NCBI GenBank assembly: GCA_025024175.1
Contig: QCXZ01000137.1
Location: 74,152,680-74,216,679, forward strand
DNA: 64,000 nt
Direction: 5' to 3'
Source: Rhyzopertha dominica
Taxonomy: Eukaryota > Arthropoda > Insecta > Coleoptera > Bostrichidae
Shown here: positions 1 to 12,562 of the stretch, in pieces
Numbering within the stretch: the stretch's first letter is position 1
How the letters are laid out: each line of letters starts with the position of its first letter
The notes under the pieces: generated by a model
What the model saw: only the letters and a program-made list of their open reading frames with translations
Told to the model about the DNA's origin: nothing
Databases searched by the model: none
Translations under genes and position numbers: made by a program

Positions 1-125
1 GAGTAGAAGTGTAGAAAAGGATTGGGGATCAATACACTCTCCTGGTTGTGACCCAGTAGCAGCTTTTGGGGGAATGTTTAACCCCGCGCTACGACGCGAG
101 AAAACTACTTACCTTTTTAAATATA

Positions 126-1955
126 CAGGGTGTTCACGCTGAGAGTCTACAATAGCTAACTTTTTTATTTTAAATCGTAGAATAAATGGGAAAATTCTTG
201 ATTTTTCGAGAAGGATTTGATAGTGTTTACAAAAAAACAATTGAACATCATCTGTCAAAGATATTGACTGCCAGTTTGTTATTTTAAAAAGGGCGTCGAA
301 TTAAACAAAAAAAGTGCTAAGGTACCACTACCCTACAGTCATCTGTTTTTGAGATATTTCATGTAATATTATTTGTGTTCACGAAACGGTCTACAATGGC
401 TAACTATTATATTTGAAATCGTGAAATTTTCAGCTGTTCTTTTTTTAAACCCATCAAATTTTTCTCGAATAAATAAAGAAACTTTCCCATTTATACCACT
501 ATGCTACGATTTCAAATAAAAAAGTTTGCTGTTGGTATCCTAATATTTTTTTGTTTAATCTGATGTGGTAAATCGAATGCGCTATAAAAAGAGAGGTCGT
601 TCTATTTGAAATAACAAACTTGTAGTCAATATCTTTGACAGATGAAGTTTAATTGTTTTTTGTAAACACCGTCAAATTTTTCTCGAAAAATCAAGAAACT
701 TTCCCAACTAAACCATTAATGCTACGACTTCAAATAAAAAAGTTAGCTATTGTAGACTGTTTTGTGAATACAAATCATATTACCTGAAGTATCTCAAAAA
801 CAAATGACTGTAGGGTAGTGGTACCTTAGTACTTTTACTTCCACATCCAACGGATGGGTATTGTATCGCAAAAAAAATTTTCAAAAATTTTTATTTGCTC
901 ATTGGCTTTAAAATGGTCGAAAACGCAAAAAAACAAAATTTGAGCAAAAACAAATTTCTTGTCTGTTAGTCTGTGTGTCTGTGTGTCTGTGGTATTGTTT
1001 GTGGACACCATAACTTTCGAAAGACTTAATATATGAACTTGAAATTTGGCAGACGTATAAATCTCACCTACCCAAAGCGACCTATTGTTTGTGGGGTAAA
1101 TAGGGTATCAGGAAGGGGGCAACATTGGGGGGTAACCACCCTTTTTGCAAATTTTTATTTTTTTATTTTTTTTGTTTTAGTATGTGATTAGTAGTATAAC
1201 TGCGAGTTTTATTCGTTCTTATAAATTTTCGGTGCAGCAAACTGTTTAGAAGACATTAGCAAAAAAGCGTCACTTGAAGAAAACGGTTTTTCCTAAATAT
1301 CTCCGAATATNTTTAATGTATTCAAAAAATTAAAATACAATCAGATAGGAAATAAAATTTCTCACAAAAAGTGTCTTAGAAAATTTATTCAAAATTTTGA
1401 CAATTTCGAAATATTTCCAAAAAACCTATTTTGGACCCTGCTCGTACGATTTTTTTTAAATTTTGGTATTATATAGAAAATCAAATTTCTGATCAGAAAG
1501 CACTCTTGTAATTTTTTTGTTAAGTTAATAATTTTCGAGTTATTTGGAAAAAACGATTTTAAAATTTATATATTTTTGCCAATATCAGGAGGTCTGTTCG
1601 TATTAGAAAAAATGTATAGAGATGAAAAATGCTCAAAACCTGATTACTAAACGTGTAGTATAAGAAATAAAAACGTAAATGTCATTTTGACAATTGGATG
1701 TGGAAGTATTGATTCAATTTGCAGCGGTTTTTTGTTTAATTCGACGCCCTCATTCGAGTGCGCCATAAGAATGATAGGTATCATTCTATTTAAAATAATA
1801 AACTGGTAGTCAATATCTTTGACAGATGGTGTTCAATTGTTTTTTTTGTAAACACCATCAAATTCTTCTCGAAAAATCAAGAAATTTCCCATTTAAACCA
1901 CAACGTTTTCAAATAAAAAAGTTAGCTATTGTAGACTGTTAGCGTGAACACCCTG
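126..1955. mobile_element. TA-flanked DNA transposon with long inverted repeats and internal palindrome
   Basis: It begins cagggtgttcacgct at 126 and ends with the inverse, ...agcgtgaacaccctg, at 1955; both ends abut TA, as for Tc1/mariner-type insertions. The terminal inverted repeats extend about 200 nt (shared blocks include gtctacaatagctaac, gatttttcgagaag and gtcaaagatattgact). A second inverted copy at about 560-845 folds back on 126-420. No transposase is seen, so it is non-autonomous. Confidence 0.75.
837..1707. mobile_element. nested insertion with 14-bp inverted ends
   Basis: acttccacatccaa at 837-850 and its exact inverse at 1694-1707 bracket about 870 nt that interrupts the larger element. 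It has internal (gtctgt)n-like sequence near 965-990 and no coding capacity that I recognise. Confidence 0.5.
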
Positions 1956-2431
1956 TAAACATCCGTCCGTAACATGCAAACGTATCTCAGCACATGCAGA
2001 TTAAACAAGTGTTGTTTAAATAAAATAAAGCAATTTTAAAACATATTACATAATATTTTGAAATGCAGGTATTTTGATTGCCAGAAGGTTTTTTAATGCC
2101 ATCAGTTGTGCAGTTAAAAGGCTAGCAATGTGGAACTGCTGAATGACGTAAAAAAAACATAATGCACACAAACGGAGGCTACAGCAGAAAAACAGAAGAC
2201 GTCAACTTTTCGAAAAAAAATCGGTGTTCATCTCCACCTATAGTGTATTATTAATTTATTAAATGAGATATAGGTATCCAGAGAACATGCAATTAAGGTA
2301 TTAGTATACAGGCATAAAATATCTGCGAGTTCCCTGTAAAGGAGTACCTAAAAATAATAAGTTAAAGTCGTCTGCAGGGATGTGTTGAATAGATATATAT
2401 CACTTTGTTGTAATTTTTACCATTATAATAC

Positions 2432-2553
2432 AAAATTACGTCTATGCCGTGTCGCCTGCGTCAATACGAACTGTGGACAGCTGTTTCGGTTTATAAAGCC
2501 TCTTCAGTACGGCTATTGTCCCAACGCAAGCGACATGGCATAGACGTAATTTT
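2432..2553. repeat. imperfect hairpin, 29-nt arms
   Basis: Arms 2432-2460 and 2525-2553 are inverted repeats with two mismatches (core ttacgtctatgcc and its inverse) around a 64-nt loop. It is probably a small foldback element. Confidence 0.6.
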
Positions 2554-4794
2554 GTTATTATTATGCTTGAGAACTGCACTCCTTGCAGAATCGTCGTTGG
2601 GACCTCTATTTGTTTTTAAACGCCTACAGCAAAGTGGGCTACCGTTCAGATTAGTTCTCTTCGCAGACGAGTGGATAATATTATTAAATTGCCACTAGAT
2701 GGCATGGTGTTATCCACATTCTAATTCTCGCATACATATCGCCTACCTTGGCGTATTTAAGGGCAGCCTAAAAATCCCGCGTTATGTTATTTTTGTTATT
2801 ATCCTCTGTTGGACATTTGCATGCAAAATTATGATACATATCTTAACATGACACAAAATTTGCAACATATTTTATATTAACTTTGAGTTTGAATATTTGA
2901 GCTAATGGCCCCGCAATGTTGTTGGACATAGTTTTACGTATTCTATTTTTTAAACATCTATTAGTTTTAAAAAGTACAAAATTGTTAAGTTTTATTATTT
3001 AATGTTATTTGTCGTGATGCAAGGGTAATGTAATTATGTGTATTAAATTTGACGCTTTGAATAACTGTCAATTATTTCTTCCAATTCTAACTATGTACGT
3101 ATGCTCTAAGGAAAAATTAATTACAAATGTGCTATAAAGGCATGTATGACGTAGAAGTCGCGCATTAAATAGAATAGANAACATACAAAGCCAGTACTAT
3201 TATGCAATCTAACAAATATTTATTTAACTGAAAAAGGAGATATGTTAAAGCTGTTAAAGGAGACGTGTCGCTACCACAATATGGCAGGAACAAACTGCAC
3301 ACCATAGTACCTATATCTTAAAAAGGCATTCGCTGCAGTAGTTCCTAGGAATAGAAAGAGGCGTATGATAAATTTAATCATAACATTGATTTCGGTACAA
3401 ATTTTCGTAAGCACTCCGATACCTCATACAGATTGAATAATTAATTTAAGATATAGTCGGGTATAGGTAAAATAATCTTCAGACTTATTTCATTATTTCT
3501 TTCACTGACGCTCTGGTTGTTTACTTCGTAGCTGGTATTGCGTGCGTGTAGTTGATTTATGGGGGTAGCCCTTGAATAAAATGCACGGCTATTACTTAGT
3601 TTAGATATCGTTAGATAAAGCAAAATGTCCCACTGCGCAAACTGCAGTATTTCCTTTTTATGGTTATGCCTTTTCGTGATCAAAAACTTTCATCCATTAC
3701 AACACAAATGGGAAGCATTGGGCATCCATAAATAGTTACGAACTATGCAAAAATGACGCTTGCCAATTTTATATTACCTATATTAAGTTTTTGTAACCAT
3801 AAGTTCGACATATCAAATGTTCTAAACTCTTGAATGGCTTTTTATTACAGCTATTGAACTTGTTCCACAACTTATGTTTTAAAAGTCCAAAATTTGACCA
3901 TAAACTGTCAGATAAACAAACTAATAGTAAAGGTAACGCCGGAAAGACCACTAAGATGATGTTTCATTGAGGGTGCAGATTGAGCAACTTGTTGCAAATG
4001 GGCTGCCTAACAATAAATATTGCGTGGCATTACACAGCCACAGAAAATCATGGCGCATTGATTCTTAGGGAAAAAGTGATTTAACAGGTTTGTCGTTCTG
4101 ATTTCTCTATCGGTTCTCTAATATCATTTTGTTGTTTAATAGCCACCATGGCAAATTACATTTCCTTTATTTAAGTAAATATTTGCTTCTCAGTTTCTTC
4201 TTACAACTTAAAGTTGTACAGTTCGTAAACAATAAAAATACTGTATGCATCTCTATTAGTAAATCCATTCTGAAAGTATTCGCAATAAAACTAAATCCGC
4301 GAATAAAAATTAACCAAATAACCAGACTTTACGAGCCGTTACACACTAAAGAGACGTTTATGATGCATGTGTTATGTTGACCGTATAATTTCTGCATCAG
4401 CACGAGCTAAAATAATTTTAAAGCCGGTAACCAGAAATCGAAATTCCTGGAGGGAATGTTTCGCGTTCTGAATGATTTATGATTCGAGCTTTCATTTGCA
4501 GCGCTTATAGCTGAGCAACGAAAAGGAAAGGGGAAGAAAAATTAGCCCACTTTAAATTCATCGGATGCATTTAACAGCACCTATTATTAATTAAGGGCTG
4601 CTGTATTATAATAAAATTACGTAAAGTACTCGTAAGGGGGCAAGAATTGAAAATATTTACACACTTTTCAGATAAATAAAATAAGAGCTAATAGTAGTTT
4701 TATTCTAATTGAACTATAATGGAAAATCCTAACCACCTAGCCATAGGTAAGTTACACATCATTTAAACAAAACTATATAAGAAACATAACTTAT

Positions 4795-5772
4795 TCATTC
4801 TCGATGACTCCATTTCTTCGAATTTGATCGATCCCCTTTTTTGTGTCCGTCGCGAGCCGCTGTACAAGGTTTCTGTCCATTTGTGGAAGGCATAACTTGA
4901 TCCGATTGGCGAGTTGATGGGTATTTTCGGCTGTCCAAGCATTTGCATAAACACGGCTTTTCAGAAATGACCAGAAGTCTCGATGGATCTCGCTTCCAGA
5001 ACATTTGCCGGACGAATTCGATGATTTGGTCTCGCAAATAATTGACGACGATGCTGGCGTTGTGTGAACTCGCTTTATCCGGCCAAAACACATAATTATC
5101 GTCATAGTTAGCTTGAATATAGGGAATGAGCCTCTTTTTGATGCATTCCTCGAGATAAACTTCTCTATCGATGGCGAAATTCGACTCCTTGATGAAAGGT
5201 TTCTGATTTCCTTAGGACCAATCGCGAGCCACACCAAAACCTTCTTTTTCTTTACAAACTTGATGTTAGAAGGTGTATTCAAGATGTTTGAGGAACAAAA
5301 GTTCATGCTGTCATGTATTGAAGACTTGGAGAGAGTGAAACACGACTCATCATCGAGGATCCAAGATCGATTCGAAAACTTCCGATAAAGTCGACCACAC
5401 AAAGTCTTCACTTCTGTTCTTAATCTTTTATTTCGATCGGGGATAGCCTTATTGTGACAATTAACCTCTTCAAATCCTTGTTAATACCCTTTGAGCTACA
5501 TATTTGAACTGTTTTGCCGCTTGTCGTTGGCAAATTCCTTCCTGGTGGTCGAATTTTTGATGAAGAGAGGCCAACTTACGTGGTGTGAAGATTTTTGGGG
5601 TCGATCCGGATCCAGATTTGCGAGAAGCAGACAAACTGTTTTGGAAACGTCTTAGAATGCGATAAATAGTCGTTTTAGGAACACCTTGCTCCATAAAATG
5701 CGGTGCTATGACGGATTTTCCGGATTCCATGTTGTACACANGACTTCGAAGGAGGTCTTGCTGGAAAGGCAT
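4795..5772 (-). pseudogene. decayed Tc1/mariner-superfamily transposase
   Basis: On the minus strand a helix-turn-helix N-terminal part (5772-5470: EQGVPKTTIYRILRRFQNSL and KSGSGSTPK) is followed after a frameshift by the DDE domain (5411-4795). The latter shows ILDDESCFTLS around the first Asp, WPDKASSHNA across a frame change, and a C-terminal RVYANAW...IRRNGVIEN block. Stops and frame changes make it inactive. I could not find its terminal repeats. Confidence 0.8.
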
Positions 5773-6049
5773 TTCTAAAATTAATTTTATAATTACGTTA
5801 ATTAAGNTTATATGTCATTAGAAAGAGAAAGAAAGTGGCTTTAAAATGGTATATCAAGTTTGACACAGAACGCCAATTTACTGGTCATCGCGCGCAAATT
5901 TGTCAGTGCCATTTTTAAGTTTACACTCTTTATATTCATTTCTTTGAATAGAGATGCTTTCAAGCGCATTCATTCCGTGTTGTTCGAAATTTGTTTAACT
6001 AGTTTCAAGTGTTTATAAGTTATGATGTGAAATGTGTCAAGCAACGTTT

Positions 6050-6560
6050 GAAACCTGAAATGAGCTAAATGCTTTTTAAATCTAACTTCTATTGAACAAG
6101 TGTACTGCCCAATATATTTACGATATTACAACTACTACATTGTGTTCGATAAATGTCTGCTTTGTCTTTTTCATTTATCTTATGTTTCGGATTTTCTACA
6201 AGATTTTTAATAGTATTATTGGCTAATATATCTGAGCTTTTTCAAAGCTAGATTTCGATAAAAGAGCATTGACTAATCTTTACTAAGAAGTTCAAAGCCG
6301 AAAGCTTATGTTAATAGGAATATTGCTACTCATTGATTTTAAACTTACTTGTATTTTTTTTTTTCATACACATCAAGCTCTATTTCGTTGTTGCATGCTC
6401 TTTTTGACACCAATACAGCTAAAACTAGAAGACATCCTAGTTCTTTTTTCATTGTAAAATTAACCCTTGCGAAACAAGAATTTAAGTTTGCCAAAAATTT
6501 ATCAGTATTATATTTTGTGGTATCCAAGACGGCAAAATCATCATCGACGTAGCACAACCA
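6050..6560 (-). pseudogene. Penelope-like retroelement remnant: RT end plus GIY-YIG nuclease
   Basis: Minus strand: an RT palm fragment with YVDDDFAVLD and LNSCFARVNFTMKKE, VLVSKR... and NNEIELDVY (6557-6345), then about 200 nt later a cysteine-rich IYRTQCSSCNIV segment and, one frame over, GQYTCSIEVRFKKHLAHF (about 6165-6050). The order RT then GIY-YIG-type endonuclease is diagnostic of Penelope-like elements (family knowledge). Frameshifts and a missing N-terminal half show it is dead. Confidence 0.7.
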
Positions 6561-8239
6561 TACGCGAGAGAAATACTGTTAATCTATCCACACATTTCAA
6601 GAAGTCGCTCATTACTAAAGATGGCAACTTATCTGTCGAAATTCGTATTTAGCCTTTCTAATTAATTGTGGTTAGGGTTAGGGATACTTTTGATATAGCA
6701 TTCTATGCGAATCTTATATTTTGGATAATGATTTGGCACTTGTTTAACCTTTTACTGTGATTGACAATTGAAAATTAAAAAAAAATATTCCTATCTGAAC
6801 AATTTTATTTTATCTATTAACTCCTGTATTATTCCATTACAGTATATTCCTTGTTTATCTCTCTAGGTGGTATTACCATTATTCAGGTATCTGGGTTAGC
6901 ATTACGATTTCATAAAGAAATATTACCTTGAAATATGAACGAAGTCGATGAACGTAGGGAAGGGTGATCCTCCATGGTTAATAAGTTTTGATGATGTTAT
7001 TTCGAGGGATAGCAGATCAGTAATTCAGAACCTACAAACAGAAAAATAATATCCACAGAAATCCTGCTGCAGTTAGCTAGGTATAAATTGAAAATATGTT
7101 TGTCGATTACTACCAGCATTGTCCATTTGAACAAAATGGTTTGTATCGAGAGAAAAATGTAATAATTTAAAAACTCTACTTCTTCATACTAGAATAAATA
7201 TTCCTCGTTCTTGTTAATATACTAGTGATAAGCTGTCAGCTTTGCACATTCTTACAAACCCTAGTAAATCAAATCAGCTAAGCTTATTTAACTTGCACCA
7301 GTAATATTTATCGATTTGCATTCCTCGTTCTGACGACGAAGGTCTTCTTGAATTACTTCAATTTTACGCCGTTCGGGTTTCCTTGTTGTAACATTTATTG
7401 AATCCACTTGTAATTTTAGTATGCGGCAAAGTATGGGCAGTGAAAAGCGGAGCTTTTTCAGCTAAAGCCTATATTTCGAGCACAATAATTACCTCTTCAT
7501 CAGGGCTCTGTATTCAAGTGAAATAACATTTATTTCCAGTACGAAATATGAAGTAACACCCATGATTTTCATTTTTAAAGCATGCATTTTTATAATCAAA
7601 ATAATTATTAACATACTACTTTTTTGGACAGCTTTACTATGTAGCGACATCAAATGACAATTTAATCGATTGTCCACGGTTCTTGTATTGTTGGGAACGC
7701 TAGCTAGTTTTGTTGGATAAACGAATAAATGCTTAGACAAATAGCTTCTTCTCTGTGACTTTAGTTTCTTTTTATAACCACTGATTACCGGATTGGTAAC
7801 CTCTGATCTTACCTAAGCACTACACGCAAGGTTAGTCAAAAGAATGGAATAACCTGTTTATTTTATAACTATGAACTTTCACGCAAAATATCCTTAACAA
7901 AAGTTTTTTAGCTAATTATTTTCCTTTTCTTAGTCCACTTTATGTTTTTGTATGTCAAGCGATTTGTATTGCTCTTTTTATTCTTGAAAGAACCTGTTGT
8001 ATATTTTATATGGTTTCACAACAAAATTTTTGGTAAAATTGTTTTTTTTTGTTTTAAATACATGACCAAAAGCGTTATCAAAACAGATTCTGGGAGTTGT
8101 TTTTATCCGTTTGATGATAATTGTTATACACATAGGTAAAGTGACCTCTAGTTTTTCCCTTTTTTCGTGTCAGCTCGAAGTACATTTCAATAATAAAGAT
8201 TACTCTAATAACAACAGTTTCATTTCACGAGTGATTTGC

Positions 8240-8910
8240 AAACACGGTGAAATTCGGTGAAACTGAAATAATTGAAATCCTACTGATGGTTGACTATGGA
8301 GATCGACAACGCTGACACCAAGAACTTTCTGATTATATAATAAAGTTCATCCGGAGAGTAATCCTATTGTCCAATTGACACAATTTGCTTAGGACAATAA
8401 TAATAGTGGAATACTAAAAAAGAACAAATACTAACGTGACAAAGTGTACCTACCTTCTCTATGAGCTAAATGAAGACGATCATGACAAAAGAATGCAGTT
8501 TTTGCGATGATCGTGGACATAATCCAAATGTTCCTAATAATATTTTTCTGATGAAGCTCGTTTTGCTTAAATGGATAACTGGCGCTACTGAATTAATTAA
8601 AAACCTTACTCGATGATGAAACAGTATACACATTATCCTCAAAAACTAAATTTGTGGGCTAGTATTATTGGACAACATATTATAGGTCCATGCGTCGTAA
8701 ATGGAAATGTTACGGCTGTACCTACTGCGTGCTAATATTATACCTGACACCGTACATTTATTTTCTGATGAAGATCGACAAGAAATACCAAACCGCAATG
8801 TCTGGTCTCACATCTCGGTAACATCTTCCCAGATCGAATGCCCTGCTGAACCACCTGATTTAACTCCATTTGATTTTTACCTACGGGGTCATTTAAAAAG
8901 TCTGGTATGA
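8240..8910 (+). pseudogene. decayed transposase, DUF4817/DDE type
   Basis: Plus strand, several frames: GETEIIEILLMVDYGDRQR and NKVHPESNPIVQLT (helix-turn-helix, about 8255-8385), then LWASIIGQHIIGPCVVNGNV (about 8655-8715), and a terminal PPDLTPFDFYLRGHLKS (8860-8905). These match in order the arthropod Tc1/mariner-like transposases that also left the element at 13962. Multiple stops. Confidence 0.7.
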
Positions 8911-11900
8911 AAAGAAAAAAAGCCTGTTATTCTGTACTTTCGACTAACCCTGAACAATAGGTTTTGTTATGTTCAGTTATTAGCGTTCCAAAGTGAATGC
9001 GAATGTTACAAGGTAGCAATGCACATTATGGACATAAAATTATAATAGTGTGTCGTATTTCATTGATATAAAGGATTTTTAGTTTGTCCACATTTTTTTC
9101 GATTTAATTTTTTGAACAAATTTATTTTCAATACTTTTTTCGTAATATTTAATTTTTAATTATATTATCCCCAATTTTAAAATTCTTCAAACATCTAAAG
9201 ATTTTTAACTAGTTAGCCATTGCNTANTATGATTTGTACAAACAAACAAAAATGTGNCCAAATTATTATTCCCATCATATATTTTTAATGGAAGGCGAAC
9301 AAATGCAATTATGTGGGGGACAGGCGCTGAAAAACGATGAGCAAACGAAAAAAATGAGGTTCCGCTATCAAGATTGCAAATTCCACAAAATCGTGTCAAA
9401 AATACGCAACAAACTGATTTGGCCAATTTCAGGGCGATTAAAGCTGTTTTTCTGCTTCTTTTATTACGTTGCAATATCCGAGATAAACAAACAACCATCG
9501 CGTGGAGTGTAGTGCTTCCTTATCGAAGTTGCCAAATGTGCTTGTTAAATTAAAAAATGGAGTCTTGCCAACAAAGGCTGAGAGTATACCTTCGGTTCGT
9601 AGCGTAAAACATGTCGCGCTCAAACCGGGACTACAACGAGCATCCGTTTCTGATAGTAGATTTTTACTATTTCGCTTTGCAATGAGCAAATTTCCAGACA
9701 ATACACAAAAAGTGTTTGGCTTCCTTTGTCCTTAGTAAACTTGGCACTTGAAAATTTCATATATGTCATCGATTAACAAAGTATGACCGTGAGACTGTCA
9801 CCAAACTTTTTCGACAGTTCAAAAATAATTTCGCCTCAGATGTGTTCTAAATTCCAGGCTTTCGTCCGTCGTCAGTCAAGTCATCTATGCTTGCGTGGGT
9901 ATTTGTATATACCTGAACAAATTAGGCCAAAGAAAGGGTTTCGGACCTTTTATTTCATCAACAAAGTTCTGAGATATTTAGCAGGTTACATAAAGAACTC
10001 GATTTGAAACTAATTCAGATAAACATGAAATTGAATATTTGCACTCATATTAATACCCTTGAACTAAAAGAAAAATCTAGAAACAAGACATTTCAAAACG
10101 AGTCGTCGATTAGAGTTGCCAAAAGAAAGAATGGAAAAAGTAAAGCGTTATACAGAAAAGAGCACTAGTTAGTACATCGCCGTATTTACATATGAGAAGT
10201 AATGTTTGCCATTTCTTTAGAAGCAGCTTGACAGGCGCTGTAATATATTTCATTAAGTATTTGTCGAATCTTACAATCACACTACGATGAATGAAGTACA
10301 CATGGCGTAATGACGATAATTATAATAAACACCGATGTATTATGCATGTCATTCTGGCGCCAACAAATATTGTGTATTACAAACAAACTCATTCATTTCA
10401 TAACGAATATAATTGCCTTGGTCTGTAGCAAATAATTAACAGTTTTACACAAGACACCTTATTCATTCAAAGCGCTAGCTTCATTAATAAACCTGTAAAT
10501 GTGTTCAATATAATAGTTCGGCGAGACGCTTCATATGAGAAGAACGTCTAAATTCTTCTCTTTCTCTACTTGCCTAAGAACTTGGATAATAAGGGGATGT
10601 GTTCGACAGAGGAATGCCTATAATATGATGCAATCAGTTCATCTAAATGAATGATGAATTAATAATTGTTGATTACATCACTTTTCCATTCAGTCTGNTC
10701 TGGAAAAATATTATTTAGTATTTCATTGACATTATCAGAAATTAAAATTTTGGTAAAAAGTTTCGCAAAGAGTAACTCTTGCTAACTTTTTATTGTTGCT
10801 TTTCTGACAAAGGTGATTTAAGCCTGATGACATCTATTGATTATTCAGTCGCCATTATTATCTATTAACGCAGTCTGGTCTGCCACCTTATTAAGCAAAC
10901 GCGCAAGCCTTTAAAGTTACTCACTGCTAAATTAATGAATTCATTAAGGTGTGACATGCACCACGGATGATTCTGTTTTAAAGTTTAATACGCGCGCATG
11001 TATCGTGTGATTCAACAACTATACAATGCTTGCCAAATATTCTTTGTACCACCTAGTACCACATATTCTAAATGTATATTGTCTAAGAGTATCTGAAAGA
11101 TCCTCCACACCACTCCATTGAGTTTATTCACCATTTAGGAATTATCATTTATTATATTATATACAAATATCCACTGCAGGTTTTACGTTAAACCCTTAGG
11201 ACGATTTATTCAGTTTATATTAGAATGTGCAACCATACTTGAGAAACAATGATTTTTTAATAGCTATAAGCTAGGTCTTTGCATTCAGACTCTTGACATA
11301 TGATTTTTCTAGTGCCTTTTGGGGCATTTTCTGTTATCACACAATTATGGTATTATCGTATTTTTAAATAAAGAAAAACAAACAAGCTCTCATTTTAAAC
11401 ACAGCCTTTAAGGTCTTTGGATCTGATAATCAACATATTGCACTCAGAATCAACTCTTTAATTTATTTTCTTTGCAAACACTTCCTAAAGTTGGCATATT
11501 TGTACAACATTCCAAAAACAGGTACTTGTAAAATTTTTAATCTTTTTGGTACTTGCGGAGCAATAAAAAACATATTTGCATTTTCATGTTAAGAAAAGAT
11601 GTTCAATAAGATTCTTTGTCTATGTACTTTCTGTTTTAGCAGCCTATTTTCGAAAATACACGATACTCGTATCATTCAGTAAAGTTTATCTTCTACTCGT
11701 AGATAAAAATGAGGGACTCGTTTTTTCAGTTTTTGTCGTTTGAAATTGAGGGTTGTTTATGGTTTGTTACACACAGTGCTTTGATGCTCGATCTATTCTA
11801 GTCGTAAAACTTGTGCTTTCTTTTAACTAAGTAATCATAATGAGTGGAAAATGGAACATACTAAATAAACATCTTGAATTTGCTGTTGTTTTATTTGACT

Positions 11901-12500
11901 GGATTTATCTAGTATAAAGATTAAATTTTGAATTTCTAATTACTTTAAGCTGCTCTCTATAGGAAAAAAATAGATTGCTAAGTGCAGTCTTTGCTGCATT
12001 AAGTTTATACACAATATAATGACCGAATGCGGACTTTTCAAGTGGATAATTATTAATTAAGATATTACATTTGCCGACCCACTTGTTTCAGATATATAAA
12101 TAAATAGCGATAAAATCACCTGACAAGAAAAATAGTTTTCGAGCGCTGAAAAACTTAATATTTATCAAAGCCTGCTAAATTTTTGGCAAACACCGGTATC
12201 AGTTTAGCTAGTCAACAACGTAAATAATAAACAAATCAACACTCCACATGTATGTCTTGGCTCATAGCAATGCTTGATTGCATGCGAATCAGCAAGTAAC
12301 GATCAGCGTTATTAATATCAAGCAGTTTTACGCACCAATAAATTCTCTGGTGCAAAAGTATTCCGTCACGCACATAATCGGTATATGCAAATCAGACGGT
12401 CATGACTTGATAATCAATATTTCTGTTCGATCTTACATTTTCGAAATATTTATCGAGTGTTTTTGTGCATCCCCGATATTAATTGTTTGTATTGTTTCAG

Positions 12501-12562
12501 GTTGTGTTGGTGTTTATACTAAGCATTGCCTCCCTCATAATTTACTTCATCGATGCCTCAAA
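12501..12562 (+). CDS. slo: slo exon: S1 segment
   Basis: 62 nt between tttcag and gtaagt, entering in phase 0. It encodes [20 protein letters not shown], the hydrophobic S1 helix of the voltage-sensor domain, and leaves two bases (aa) of the next codon. It is the first slo exon visible here. The sequence downstream is in phase with the S1-S2 exon at 13175. Confidence 0.93.

Larger units (their letters stand above)
1..12500 (+). other. upstream slo intron sequence, no slo exon found
   Basis: Intron (or upstream gene space) before the S1 exon. It contains transposon debris listed separately at 126-1955, 4795-5772, 6050-6560 and 8240-8910. Between those, and in 10010-12500, I see only AT-rich sequence with short chance ORFs. 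The region 9230-10010 has short overlapping ORFs on both strands (one ending VLRYLAGYIKNSI on +) that could be a decayed transposase, but I cannot name the family. Confidence 0.6.

Noticed and set aside
5113..5388. Plus-strand 91-codon ORF
   Set aside because: Antisense shadow of the decayed transposase on the minus strand.
9230..10010. Overlapping ORFs on both strands that might be a gene
   Set aside because: Short, mutually antisense, contain Ns, and no family recognised; at most a decayed transposase.
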